Source: Flammeovirga sp. EKP202 (GTDB lineage: Bacteria; Bacteroidota; Bacteroidia; Cytophagales; Flammeovirgaceae). Taken from it: DNA of 64,000 nucleotides. The notes under the pieces were generated by a model that worked only from the letters and a program-made list of their open reading frames with translations, made no database searches and was not told where the DNA came from. Location of the stretch: contig NZ_JACVVP010000039.1 in NCBI RefSeq assembly GCF_014534745.1, positions 1-64,000 of the forward strand. The letters run 5' to 3'. Numbering within the stretch: the first letter of the stretch is position 1; every line of letters starts with the position of its first letter. This document shows positions 55,101-63,628 of this stretch, piece after piece. The translations under genes were made by a program, and so were the position numbers.

Positions 55101-55586
55101 AAATAAATCTGTTTCTAAAGGTTTTACTACAGTAACCGATACAGCAAGATCTTCAATTGGAATTGATAAATCATTTGTTTTAGCACTACCGTCAACAGTT
55201 TTTACCAAACCACCCACGGACTTGATAGAAGTTGGACTGTCTGCAGCACCTAAAATTTCAGCGATATTGTTATAAGTATTCTCTCCCATTGTTATAGGGA
55301 AAGTAAAAGAGAATACGTTGTCTGATTCCTTTTTAAGTTTAGCACCATCTGAAGAGGCACCCCAAGTACCGTTGGTTGCAAAATCTCCAACACCGTCACT
55401 CCATGCCCAAAGGTATAGATCATCATTGCCAGCCACAGGTGTTCCTGAGACATCTATTGTGATAACAACATTTTCAGTTAAAACAGTTGATTTCTCTGGA
55501 TTAGTTGTGACTTGCGCATTGGCCCAAAAAGGAATAGCCATAAGCACATAAGCAAGCCAAGCAGCTTTTTGTAAAAGTCTTCTCAT
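52107..55586 (-). CDS. Secreted GH13 alpha-amylase with CBM48-like, SusE/F-like and T9SS domains
   Basis: This outer-membrane-exported enzyme should cleave alpha-1,4-glucan (starch, glycogen or maltodextrin). From the ATG at 55586 it has 1159 residues: signal peptide (MRRLLQKAAWLAYVLMAIPFWANAQ), two Ig-like segments (30-240), a CBM48-like early-set domain (about 245-360, FVNVIGSFNDWSDLSAYP), the GH13 barrel, a further Ig-like segment (about 855-965), a SusE/SusF-like starch-binding module (about 970-1070, KLYIVGDVLGIEWNP) and a T9SS sorting domain (about 1085-1159). GH13 regions I to IV are intact: Asp471-x4-His476, nucleophile Asp550 in GFRFDFT, acid Glu597 in VFEHL, Asp657 in SHDEER. The start further up is rejected because it would put an untypical leader before a good signal peptide. 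It has its own promoter and a LacI-type operator. Confidence 0.92.
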   Translation of the reverse strand: MRRLLQKAAWLAYVLMAIPFWANAQVTTNPEKSTVLTENVVITIDVSGTPVAGNDDLYLWAWSDGVGDFATNGTWGASSDGAKLKKESDNVFSFTFPITMGENTYNNIAEILGAADSPTSIKSVGGLVKTVDGSAKTNDLSIPIEDLAVSVTVVKPLETDLFVEGDKVEIEATSPATSQLVIKVNDAEVASVEGTSITHTIQSAPAGDLKIEISASSGGLTDTQTLNFVVGKTVEKADRPAYATLLGPNYNGSEVTLVLQDPAQKKNFVNVIGSFNDWSDLSAYPMKLDEEAEENYWWYTFTDLDPDAEYIYQYLIDGTVKIADPYTEKVSDPYDDKYINQDYERYPNLIAYPEGKTDKRASVLQINQPTYGWKNTDFTAAPLAEAVVYELHIRDFVENDTYEEAIQKLDYIKDLGANTIHLMPVNEFEGNDSWGYNPNFYFAPDKYYGPKTKLMEFIDEAHGRGIAVIIDLVLNHSFHSSPMIRMYNTDGEFGDPSADNPWFNEESNFENEGLQWGADFDHESKYTQALVDSVNAHWMKYYHVDGFRFDFTKGFSNNIKGEDDFWGSKKDTDRIRLLTRMKDEILARNANAYVVFEHLSDNEEEVELANAGISLWGNINHDFRDIVKGGNKNISWQSPRERGMPIHGVMSYMESHDEERLIFDSENYGSRYQTYDLKVLQNGIDREKLAAAFFFMVPGPKMIWQYGEVGYNVSINQVEYQGEIDGGNRTARKPLISEFDTENDAIRQQLYDTYAALLKLRHDENLGALADADYTFNLSDEVKTIALNGANAKVRIIGNFTLQALEEHTYDFSADGDTWYSYFENGKEYAGSGALTLNPSEFVVLVNKAVDYPTDGLVTGFVPMVEVTPYGFVEEDEIKVYFNPARSDQEFGTTISMTAGLILDEYGSGNITNEKSMNMVKEGDKYVASFVPKDFFELGDDAKPYELSLKFDDANSDASEGPVFVDFVENNKKLYIVGDVLGIEWNPANAIEMLSDGEGGFYLEDAPLTKGQIFKFIDQKDWNGGQWGYESDGKLKVAKGEGGDIEVPETGNFTVKANIDELTYSIEPDEPTAIEDDELSNSVSVYPNPTSSEVSIFGDSLVGDVTYQLRDNTGRVVLSGQVRISNFAMTLDLSEVSAGIYFVDINTSKGRVVKKVIRK

Positions 55587-55624
55587 AATGTAGTTTAAAA
55601 AGATTTCATTTTCATATTCTATGA

Positions 55625-55656
55625 TAAAGGTATGAATAACACTAAATATTTTCAAA
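55625..55656 (-). promoter_or_regulatory. Promoter of the amylase gene
   Basis: Minus strand TTTG (55656-55653), 20 bases, then TACCTTTA (55632-55625), one base off the TAnnTTTG box. It predicts a start near 55618 and a leader of about 32 bases before the ATG at 55586. The LacI-type operator is 44 bases upstream of the TTTG box. Confidence 0.6.
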
Positions 55657-55699
55657 CATATAAACAATTGATTTTGTGTTAATTACTCGAAAACGGTAG

Positions 55700-55713
55700 C
55701 GCAATCGGTTGCG
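55700..55713 (-). promoter_or_regulatory. LacI-type operator upstream of the amylase promoter
   Basis: CGCAA-TCGG-TTGCG has exact 5-base inverted arms, the pattern of LacI-family sites. Its 12-base core CAATCGGTTGCG occurs again at 62200-62211. A near copy of one half (CGGTAGCG) lies just beside it at 55694-55701. Being upstream of the promoter, it may act in activation; this is inference. Confidence 0.7.
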
Positions 55714-55721
55714 TTATTTTA

Positions 55722-55760
55722 TAAAAAAAGAGGTCACTTAATAATAGTTAAGTAACCTCT
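55722..55760 (-). terminator. Terminator of the susCDE operon
   Basis: AGAGGT-ACTTAA and TTAAGT-ACCTCT pair with a single mismatch pair, loop TAATAG-like, followed by seven U on the minus strand. It lies between the SusE-like gene and the amylase promoter, so the amylase is a separate unit. Confidence 0.8.
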
Positions 55761-55837
55761 GAAAATAAATTTTATGATTGGTGTTGTAAGATGAAAATAA
55801 ATTTTGATTCAATCTATTTACTAGTCATTCCAATCCT

Positions 55838-57004
55838 TTATTTTTGTATTAATTCATACTTCCAATTTGGAGCATCTGAAAGATCTAACTTCACTGTATA
55901 TTCACCAGCTGTAGATATTGGAATATCTCCACCTCCATATTTTAATGAATTTGGCCCTTGGTCACCTGTACCTAAGTTTAAGTCCCAAGAGTGATTCGCT
56001 CTAAATTTCAAGTTACCTGTTGTTAAAGTCACATCAACAGACCATGTATTTGTCGCTCTATCGTAAACCATATCAGTATCATTCTTATCATTAGGAGCAT
56101 CACCCGGCCATCCATTAGGTGTTGCGTCCCCAACAATTCTCCAAATAGATGCCTCGGCTGTATAAGAACCATCTGTTTCACCTAATTTAGCAATCAAACG
56201 ATATTGAACTTGATCTCCAACACTACTAGGTACTCTACAAGCATCTGGATCATCGTCATTCGGTCCATTTCCTTTTTTGGGAATTATTGCTACTGGGTTA
56301 TTCGTAGGAAGAGGAGACCCATTCGGCAAGCCATATTGTGAATCCCAATTTCCACTTTCAGTTAAAATCTTGAAGTTACCAGTTACTGGGTTGCCATCTG
56401 CATCAGTTTGCAATGGCATATAACCTTCATAAGTATTATCAAAATTCACCGAAGCAAGACTATAAGTATCAGAATTATTGGTCCAATTATTAAAATCACC
56501 TGGAACGTAAACTCTTGGGTAATTAATAACTGAAAGATATGGCGTCATCTTAAAATTAATCCCTTCAGAAATTAAGGTATCAATATTAGCCGTCACCGTA
56601 GTACTGATTCTCGAATAGATTGTATGTTCTGTATCTACTGCTAAGCCTAATGCTACAGCTGCATTATTGATATCTTTTGTAAGTACGCCAAGTTGTGTAT
56701 CACCTGTTGTCCCTAGAGATTGAGTATTTGCAAAATCCTCTGTATCTGACAAAAGAATCTCATAATTTCTTGCCAAGTTTAATCCATTGTATTTTGCTGG
56801 AGACCACTCAAAGGTAGCCGCTACTGAGTCTGCACCTCCGTTTGCAGTATCTAGTGCTATCGTTGTTCCGGTTGTAGGAGATAAAATCTCGGCAGAGACG
56901 TTATTTTCGGAACCTGAGATTCTTGGTTCTGTTGAATCTTCACTACAAGCATAAAGTGCAGCAAAAAGACCAATCAACAAAATCCCTTTATATATTTTTT
57001 TCAT
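55838..57004 (-). CDS. SusE-like surface glycan-binding lipoprotein
   Basis: The 388-residue protein (from the ATG at 57004) has a lipoprotein signal (MKKIYKGILLIGLFAALYAC, Cys20) and an anchor-proximal SusE domain (ISGSENNVSAEILSPTTGTTIALD). Two starch-binding-like modules follow (about 155-270 with YVPGDFNNWTNNSDTYSL, and about 270-388 with LIAKLGETDGSYTAEASIWRIVGDAT and KYGGGDIPISTAGEYTVKL). Aromatic residues such as the Trp in FNNW are those used to bind alpha-glucan in SusE/SusF. Closely follows susD (29 bases). The upstream frame start is rejected in favour of the lipobox-consistent one. Confidence 0.82.
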   Translation of the reverse strand: MKKIYKGILLIGLFAALYACSEDSTEPRISGSENNVSAEILSPTTGTTIALDTANGGADSVAATFEWSPAKYNGLNLARNYEILLSDTEDFANTQSLGTTGDTQLGVLTKDINNAAVALGLAVDTEHTIYSRISTTVTANIDTLISEGINFKMTPYLSVINYPRVYVPGDFNNWTNNSDTYSLASVNFDNTYEGYMPLQTDADGNPVTGNFKILTESGNWDSQYGLPNGSPLPTNNPVAIIPKKGNGPNDDDPDACRVPSSVGDQVQYRLIAKLGETDGSYTAEASIWRIVGDATPNGWPGDAPNDKNDTDMVYDRATNTWSVDVTLTTGNLKFRANHSWDLNLGTGDQGPNSLKYGGGDIPISTAGEYTVKLDLSDAPNWKYELIQK

Positions 57005-57033
57005 TGTTTTCAATTTTAATCCTATCAATTGAC

Positions 57034-58704
57034 TTAATAACCTGGGTTTTGTTTCAAATTAGGGTTCGCTCCAATATCAGAGAATGGTAAAGGATAAATT
57101 TTAAACTTATCATCTACATCCTGTCCATTGAGTGCACCACCTTTGTAAGGCCAGTTATAACCTTTTGTGTACACCCCAAAACGAATTAAATCTGATCTTC
57201 TTTGAGCTTCCCATGCTAACTCTCTTGATCTTTCATCAAGAATGAAGTCGAGGTCCAAATCACTATCAAGAATGTTAGCCGCTTTTGCTCTTGTTCTTAA
57301 ATCATTGACCTTTTGAAGGGCCTCTGCACGTGTACCTCCAGTACCTCCACGAAGTACTGCCTCAGCATACATTAAATTAGCATCTCCAAGTCTAAATAAA
57401 GGGAAATTGATATCTGTATAAGGTGTAGAACCATTACTTCTACCCGGAGTATATACCTCAGTAGCAGCATCTCTTTCTGCATAAGATGGAGAATATAACC
57501 ACTCTGTTGTTCCTCCTCTTACAATATTGGTCCATTTCACATATTTATAACCTTCTGTACCCCACTCAAAAGGAATTGAAACGTCAATATCTAACTCCGT
57601 TCCGTCATCACCTGTTGTAATGAAGAAACCTTTTCTTGCATCATTAGTATTAGGATCATTCGTAGTTAAATTATCAAATTTATTGACGAATGTAGAAGGT
57701 GCAATATTACCTTGCCAACCTCCATTTGTACCCACAAACTTACCGGATACATCACCACCAGAAGCTACCGCTACCATATAAGTTGTACCTCCAAAAGTCT
57801 GAGCAACAATACCATCTTGATTAATACTAAAGATAATTTCGTTCGTACATTTGTAATTATCGGCTTTGAAAAGATCTGCAAAAACTGGCTCTAGAGAGTA
57901 CCCTGCACTAAACACTTGATTGAGATAAGTAATTGCCTCAGTGTATTTTGGTGTATTAATATAAACCTCTGCGTTTAAGTAGATTCTTGCTAATAACATC
58001 CATGCAGCTGCTTTATCTGCTCTACCAATTTCACCTGCTTTGGCATCCAAAAGGATATTTTCATTATCATCTGCAGTTTCACCAATTACAGCTTTACATT
58101 CCGCTTCAATGTAATCAAATAAGAATGTTCTGTCCTTTTGTTCTGGATTAAATGCACCTACAGGGTCTGCTTCCGTTGTGAAAGGCATATTCGCAAAAAG
58201 GTCCATTGCATAGTAATAAGTTAAAGCTCTTAAGAATCGTGCCTCTGCTCTTTGCGTTTTTAAAGTAGCATCATCGATTCCACTCGTTTGTCTTAAAAAC
58301 TCATTTGCATATCCAATTTGAAGGTTAATACGGTCATACATGTTTCTTACGGCCTCATTGTTGGCGGTATAAGAAAGTGTATTCATTTCATTTACCTCAA
58401 CATCACCCCAAAAACAGACTACTTCATCCGTTGGTAATTCTTGAAGTACAAAGAGTCTTCTTAAGAAAGAGGCTTTACCAGCATCATTTACAACAATATC
58501 AGAAGAACCTGGCCCTTCTTGACCTGTTAGGGTAAAACCACTGTATATTTTAGCCAACATTCCGGGTGCATTTTCCGGAGTCACTTGTGAGATTTCGTTT
58601 GGATCAATTGGCTTAGTGTCCAAATCATTTACACAAGAAGCAAAAACGGCAATTGAACACGCCAACGCTAGGTGTTTTGCAACTCTATTTATATTCTTTA
58701 TCAT
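57034..58704 (-). CDS. SusD-like (RagB/SusD) glycan-binding lipoprotein
   Basis: SusD is the lid-like partner of SusC that binds glycans at the surface. The 556-residue protein has lipobox Cys24 (VFASCVND) and the SusD landmarks: an N-terminal TPR-like helical core, TQRAEARFLRALTYYYAMDLFANMPF (about 151-176), RADKAAAWMLLARIYLNAEVYI and late NDLRTRAKA...LDERSRELAWEAQRRSDLIRFGVY. It ends in the common LKQNPGY. Only 15 bases separate it from susC, so the two are one unit. Confidence 0.92.
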   Translation of the reverse strand: MIKNINRVAKHLALACSIAVFASCVNDLDTKPIDPNEISQVTPENAPGMLAKIYSGFTLTGQEGPGSSDIVVNDAGKASFLRRLFVLQELPTDEVVCFWGDVEVNEMNTLSYTANNEAVRNMYDRINLQIGYANEFLRQTSGIDDATLKTQRAEARFLRALTYYYAMDLFANMPFTTEADPVGAFNPEQKDRTFLFDYIEAECKAVIGETADDNENILLDAKAGEIGRADKAAAWMLLARIYLNAEVYINTPKYTEAITYLNQVFSAGYSLEPVFADLFKADNYKCTNEIIFSINQDGIVAQTFGGTTYMVAVASGGDVSGKFVGTNGGWQGNIAPSTFVNKFDNLTTNDPNTNDARKGFFITTGDDGTELDIDVSIPFEWGTEGYKYVKWTNIVRGGTTEWLYSPSYAERDAATEVYTPGRSNGSTPYTDINFPLFRLGDANLMYAEAVLRGGTGGTRAEALQKVNDLRTRAKAANILDSDLDLDFILDERSRELAWEAQRRSDLIRFGVYTKGYNWPYKGGALNGQDVDDKFKIYPLPFSDIGANPNLKQNPGY

Positions 58705-58719
58705 TTTCTTTCAATTTTT

Positions 58720-61701
58720 TTAGAATCCAACATTAACACCTAAAAGGAATGTTCTTGCACGAGGATAAATGTTATTATCTACACCTTCTGGTATCTCTGG
58801 GTCAAGTCCTTTATAGTTTGTGATTACAAATACGTTATTCACCGTTGTATAAACTCTTAGGTTGATTTTACCATCTGCAAGATTATTGAAATTGTAACCT
58901 AACATGATGTTATCCAATCTAAAGAATGTTGCTTTCTGAACGTAGTAGCTTGATAATGGTAAGTTGTTATCATTACCAGTAAATTGAGTATCAAAATATG
59001 AAGTTGTTCTATTCGTCAAAACACTAAACTCATATAGGTTTCTTAATGCTCCATTTGCCGATTCAACATCATTGTAAACATAGTTTCCAATATTTGCTCT
59101 ACCTGCCATTGAGAAATCCCAATTACCATATGATACCTTAGTATTAAGACCTAGTATGAAGTCTGGTGCTACATACTTATCACTAATCCTATCTTCATTC
59201 GTGATTTGACCATCTTCATTGTGATCTACATAAACTCCTTCAAGTGGCTTTCCATTTGAATCATAAACCTGTTCAAAAACTAAGAAAGAGTTTGTTGGAT
59301 TACCTACTCTCTGATACAATACTTTTGAACCTGTACCTCTTGAAGGGCCAGGACCTGTTGGTACACCTAAGAAACCTTCTTGTTCTCCATTCGTTAACTT
59401 CGTGATTTCATTTCTGTTATATGTGAAGTTAAATCCAAAGTCCCAATGTAGTTTTGAGTTAGAAATAATCTTAGCATTCATACTTAACTCAATACCTTGG
59501 TTTGTTAAGTCACCAATATTAGTTGTTAACTCGTTATTCAAGTTAGACTGACCTGGAACAGGAATAGTGTTTAGGAGATCAAATGACTGTCTATAGTAAT
59601 ACTCTAATGTACCAGTGATTCTATCATCCATAAATCCGAAATCTGCGGCAATGTTATAAGTTGCTGTTGATTCCCACTTGATTCTACTATCGTAAGCTTG
59701 AGGTGCAATCGTTTGATAACTTGTGATATTACCTTGTGAATCATATACAGGATACTGTACTACATCTTGTCCAAAGGTATATCTAGGTTGTGATATATAA
59801 TCTGAACCTACATCTTGCTGACCTGTCACACCATAACCTAATCTTAGTTTTAAAGTACTTACAGCGTCTGAAGTTTCTAAGAAACTCTCTTTCTTCATGT
59901 TCCATGCAAATGCAAGTGCTGGGAATACCCCCCAACGTGTATCAGGAGAGAACCTTGAAGTACCATCATATCTTAATGTCACTGTCAATAGATACTTCTG
60001 TAAATAAGAAACATTGGCACGGCCAAAGAAAGAAACTAGATAACGTTCTGTTGCGAAAGCTTTATCTACGTCAATACGAGAACCTGAAACGTTGGCTGAA
60101 TAATCATAACCACTACTCTTGAAGTACTGCCATGAATAACCAAGCATTGCATCTATATTGAAATCTCCTACTTCCTTATTGTATTGGAAATAAAAATCTA
60201 AGAGTCTGTTATCTCTTGTTTGGTTGTAAGTACTTCTCTTACCACCATCACCCGCTGCATAATCTCCTGCAAAGTTTGTAGGTGTATTGTTATGGCCATC
60301 ACTGTAAGAGTAGTCATACCCTACGTTCAAATTGGCTTTTAATTCCGGTAAGAAGTGGAATTTATAATCTAATTGGATATTACCAATCGATCTATTCACC
60401 TTACCTCTATTATCAACTTGTTCCAAAAGTGCTACAGGGTTTCGAGTAGCATTTACTTCTGGGTTACCGTCTGGTGCTGTCCAAGTGTAGTAGCCTCCAA
60501 ACTTCTCGTTTCCATCTCTTACAGGTTTTGTAGGATCGAAACTCACTGCGTTACCCAATGCACCACCTGCATCTGCAAATCTTGAATTGGAAATATTTCC
60601 TTTCAAATTCAAACTCACTGCTAAATGATCATCAAAAAACTTTGGATTCACTGAAATTGCTCCGGAGAATCTTTCCATGTTTGATGTTTTAACGATACCG
60701 TTTTGGTTGGTATAACCTATTGACACCCTATACGGGACATCTTTGATGGCACCACCAACGGATACACTATGGTCTGTAGAAACAGCTGGCGCTAATACTT
60801 CATTTTGCCAATCCGTATCATCAGTACCTAATCTTGATACCGCTTCACTTCCTTCGCCATATACTTGTGTTACCAAATCTCTAAATTGACTAGCCGACAT
60901 CACATCGATTGTTTTTGGTGCAGTCGCTACAGATACATTACCTGCATAATCAATTTTCATTTGACCAGAAGAACCTTTTTTGGTTGTGATAATAATTACA
61001 CCATTTGAGGCTCTTGAACCATAGATTGCTGTTGCAGAAGCATCTTTCAGTACCGTAAATGTCTCAATATCATTTGGGTTAATTGATGATAAAGGATTGG
61101 CTTGCCCTCTTACCTCTCCATTATCTACGGGTACTCCGTCAATTACAATCAAAGGATCATTGGATGCCGAAAGTGAAGACCCACCACGAATTCTAATCGT
61201 AGCACCGGCACCAGGTTCACCTGAATTAGTGGAGATATTTACACCTGCCACTTTACCTTGTAGTTGTTCCTGAGGTGAAGTAATCGCTCCTTGGTTAAAG
61301 TCAGAAGCATTTACGGCTGCCACTGAACCAGTAGCATCTTCTTTCTTCACACTACCATAACCAATGACAACTACTTCATCAAGTTGTTCAGCGTCCACTT
61401 CCAATGCAAAGTCGATAATGGATTGATTACCCACACTGACCTCTTGTGTCTTGTAGCCGATGTAACTTACTACTAAGGTAGTTTCTCCTTCGGAAAGCGT
61501 AATTTTATACTCTCCGTCAAAGTTAGTTGTCCCCCCTTTTGTAGTACCTTTTACTAATACAGCTACTCCTGGTAGTGGGTCACCATTTTCATCTACTACC
61601 TTACCACTTAATGTTCTCTCTTGGGCAAAAGTTACTATAGAGAACATAACAAGTAGCAACGTTGTAGCATAACGCCATGTAGAATTAATGCTCATTTTCA
61701 T
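58720..61701 (-). CDS. SusC-like TonB-dependent outer-membrane transporter
   Basis: SusC imports oligosaccharides with energy from TonB. The protein has a signal peptide (MKMSINSTWRYATTLLLVMFSIVTFAQ), a CarboxypepD_reg-like domain (about 30-110, LSGKVVDENGDPLPGVAVLVKGTTKGG), a plug with the SusC motif VLKDASATAIYGSRASNGVIIITTKKG (about 225-250), and a 22-strand barrel to the C-terminus with ARTFLLGVNVGF. From the ATG at 61701 it is 993 residues, normal. It shares its operon with SusD and SusE; upstream is a 598-base gap to the LacI-family gene. Confidence 0.95.
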   Translation of the reverse strand: MKMSINSTWRYATTLLLVMFSIVTFAQERTLSGKVVDENGDPLPGVAVLVKGTTKGGTTNFDGEYKITLSEGETTLVVSYIGYKTQEVSVGNQSIIDFALEVDAEQLDEVVVIGYGSVKKEDATGSVAAVNASDFNQGAITSPQEQLQGKVAGVNISTNSGEPGAGATIRIRGGSSLSASNDPLIVIDGVPVDNGEVRGQANPLSSINPNDIETFTVLKDASATAIYGSRASNGVIIITTKKGSSGQMKIDYAGNVSVATAPKTIDVMSASQFRDLVTQVYGEGSEAVSRLGTDDTDWQNEVLAPAVSTDHSVSVGGAIKDVPYRVSIGYTNQNGIVKTSNMERFSGAISVNPKFFDDHLAVSLNLKGNISNSRFADAGGALGNAVSFDPTKPVRDGNEKFGGYYTWTAPDGNPEVNATRNPVALLEQVDNRGKVNRSIGNIQLDYKFHFLPELKANLNVGYDYSYSDGHNNTPTNFAGDYAAGDGGKRSTYNQTRDNRLLDFYFQYNKEVGDFNIDAMLGYSWQYFKSSGYDYSANVSGSRIDVDKAFATERYLVSFFGRANVSYLQKYLLTVTLRYDGTSRFSPDTRWGVFPALAFAWNMKKESFLETSDAVSTLKLRLGYGVTGQQDVGSDYISQPRYTFGQDVVQYPVYDSQGNITSYQTIAPQAYDSRIKWESTATYNIAADFGFMDDRITGTLEYYYRQSFDLLNTIPVPGQSNLNNELTTNIGDLTNQGIELSMNAKIISNSKLHWDFGFNFTYNRNEITKLTNGEQEGFLGVPTGPGPSRGTGSKVLYQRVGNPTNSFLVFEQVYDSNGKPLEGVYVDHNEDGQITNEDRISDKYVAPDFILGLNTKVSYGNWDFSMAGRANIGNYVYNDVESANGALRNLYEFSVLTNRTTSYFDTQFTGNDNNLPLSSYYVQKATFFRLDNIMLGYNFNNLADGKINLRVYTTVNNVFVITNYKGLDPEIPEGVDNNIYPRARTFLLGVNVGF

Positions 61702-62199
61702 ACTTATACAGTTAGACAAATAGACAAGTACTTTTCAATTCAATAATTCTTCTAAAGGTTAATAAAATAAGGCTTTGTTCCATTTGTAACTCTTATTGAG
61801 AAATAGTCTTCAGAACAATTATATCTTAGAAAAGTACAATTAGCAAATATTGTTTTACACATTATTGCCTACGCAAAATAGTCACTTAATTATTTAAGAC
61901 AAAATGATATTTTTTTAGTTTATTTAAATTTCACCAAAAAAAATACACGTCAATAACACTAAACACGAAATAAACTGCAACAATTTTATTGAATTTATAT
62001 TCTGATTTACAGATCAATACCGAAATAATATTTCAAAAAACATCTAATAGTTAAAAAGTTAAATATTTTAATACAATTTTAACATTTAACTTCTCTTTAC
62101 GTTTTAGTTTAAAAAAGAGGAAAACATTACATTACCCATAACACAAACAATAAAATTGTTTTTATCAGAATAACACAAATTATATACAATTTTTCATTT

Positions 62200-62211
62200 C
62201 AATCGGTTGCG
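62200..62211 (+). promoter_or_regulatory. LacI-type operator upstream of the LacI-family gene
   Basis: CAATCGGTTGCG repeats exactly the 12-base core of the operator upstream of the amylase (55702-55713). The left arm here continues TTTCAA instead of GCGCAA, so this copy is less symmetric. It lies 17 bases upstream of the TTTG box of the regulator's promoter. Confidence 0.65.
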
Positions 62212-62228
62212 CTGATTTTTTCTTTTTT

Positions 62229-62259
62229 TTTGTTAAGAATAGGTCATTTCATAGTTATT
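62229..62259 (+). promoter_or_regulatory. Promoter of the LacI-family gene
   Basis: TTTG (62229-62232), exactly 19 bases, then TAGTTATT (62252-62259), which keeps TAnnT but deviates at the end of the TAnnTTTG box. The start would be near 62267, giving a leader of about 50 bases. Confidence 0.45.
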
Positions 62260-62317
62260 CTATATATTTTCAAAAAACAGTACAATTTTGAACGAAATTC
62301 AACTATAAAATAGAAGT

Positions 62318-63349
62318 ATGAGAAAAGGGCAATACACGATGCAAGACATCGCCAATGAACTTGGCATTTCTAAATCTACTGTCTCCAGAGCTCTAAAAAA
62401 TCACCCAGATATCAGTCAAGATACTAAAGACGCTGTTCACAAACTTGCCAAAGAAAAAGACTACCAACCTAACTCTCTGGCTTTGAGTTTAAGACACAAT
62501 AAATCTTTTGTGTTAGGTATAATAGTTCCAGAAATAGTACATGACTTTTTTGCAAATGTAATCTCTGGAGTTCAGAAGGTAGCCTATAACGAAGGATACA
62601 ATGTTATGATCTGTATTTCTAATGAATCTACCGAACAAGAAATTGTAGATACAAAAGCAATGTTCTCTAGCAGAGTTGACGGACTACTTATTTCAAGAAC
62701 CAAAGAATCTAACGATTTATCGCATTTAAAAAGCATTGTCAACAAGGGTGTTCCTTTAGTAATGTTTGACCGAGTATCTGAAGAGCTCAACGTAAGTAAG
62801 GTGATTACTGATGACTTCCAAGGTGCTTATATGGCAACGGAGCATTTGATAAAGCAGGGCTGTAAAAATATTATTCATTTAAGTGGACCTGATAATCTTG
62901 CTATTGGTAGAAATCGTAAAAATGGTTATTTGGCTGCTTTGAAAGATTATAATATTGCGGTAGATGAAAATATGATCATTCCTTGTCCTAAAGGTGATTT
63001 AGATGAAGGGAAATCAACGATGTACGATATCATAGACCAAAAGATTGAATTTGATGCCGTTTTCGCAAATAATGATGTAACGGCAATTGGGGCAATGAAC
63101 GCAGCCAAAGAAAAAGGGCTTTCAATTCCTAACGATGTTTCTGTGATTGGTTTTGGTGATTGGCGTTTATCTCAGTTGTTAGATCCACCTTTATCTTCTA
63201 TTGAGCAATCGGGAGTAGATATTGGAGTAACAGCTGCCAAATTACTATTAGAGCAAATTCGTGCTGAAGAAAAAGATGAAGACTTCACACCTAGAACAGA
63301 AGTGGTAGAAAGCCATCTTATTAAAAGAGGATCAAGTATTCATAATTAG
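62318..63349 (+). CDS. LacI-family transcriptional regulator
   Basis: The 343 residues have the LacI layout: an N-terminal helix-turn-helix (about 8-28, MQDIANELGISKSTVSRALKN) with hinge helix (QPNSLALSLR) and a sugar-binding-type core (about 60-335) with VLGIIVPEIVHDFFANVISGVQ, RVDGLLISRTK and VISVIGFGDW. The usual effector is a small sugar; by context a maltodextrin or glucose derivative is likely. It is divergent from susC, and its probable operator core occurs both before itself and before the amylase gene. Confidence 0.92.
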   Translation: MRKGQYTMQDIANELGISKSTVSRALKNHPDISQDTKDAVHKLAKEKDYQPNSLALSLRHNKSFVLGIIVPEIVHDFFANVISGVQKVAYNEGYNVMICISNESTEQEIVDTKAMFSSRVDGLLISRTKESNDLSHLKSIVNKGVPLVMFDRVSEELNVSKVITDDFQGAYMATEHLIKQGCKNIIHLSGPDNLAIGRNRKNGYLAALKDYNIAVDENMIIPCPKGDLDEGKSTMYDIIDQKIEFDAVFANNDVTAIGAMNAAKEKGLSIPNDVSVIGFGDWRLSQLLDPPLSSIEQSGVDIGVTAAKLLLEQIRAEEKDEDFTPRTEVVESHLIKRGSSIHN

Positions 63350-63455
63350 GAAGGTTACAAAAACTGTAATTACTTCTTAAAACATATTTATAGGGTGTTT
63401 GAATCTCCTTTTAGAAGGTCATTTTGATTTTAAACATGCTCTTATCATTTTATTA

Positions 63456-63491
63456 TTAAAAACGAGTTGTCAAAAAACAGCTCGTTTTTTG
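63456..63491 (+). terminator. Terminator of the LacI-family gene
   Basis: AAAACGAG (63459-63466) pairs with CTCGTTTT (63481-63488), extended by TGT/ACA across a one-base mismatch, followed by TT. It lies about 110 bases after the stop. Confidence 0.65.
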
Positions 63492-63628
63492 CTTATTGCT
63501 TTTTAGAATTTTTATTTTACTATTGAATTAAGTTGAAATGAAGAAAACATGTTTTGATTCATTCAACCTTTCATATCGAATTTCTCTACTTTTTAAATAG
63601 AATTTTACTCTTTTATCACACCACTCTA

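Larger units (their letters stand above)
61720..62317. other. Divergent control region, susCDE operon / LacI-family gene
   Basis: These 598 very AT-rich bases hold the LacI-type operator (62200-62211) and a promoter for the regulator gene (62229-62259), both listed separately. For susC only a poor promoter candidate is seen on the minus strand (AATATTTG at 61851-61844 with TTTG 22 bases upstream at 61876-61873). No reading frame or RNA fold stands out, leaving about 500 bases ahead of susC unexplained. Confidence 0.5.

Noticed and set aside
55587-55667. Longer amylase start
   Set aside because: It adds 27 residues before a standard signal peptide and would overlap the promoter at 55625-55656.
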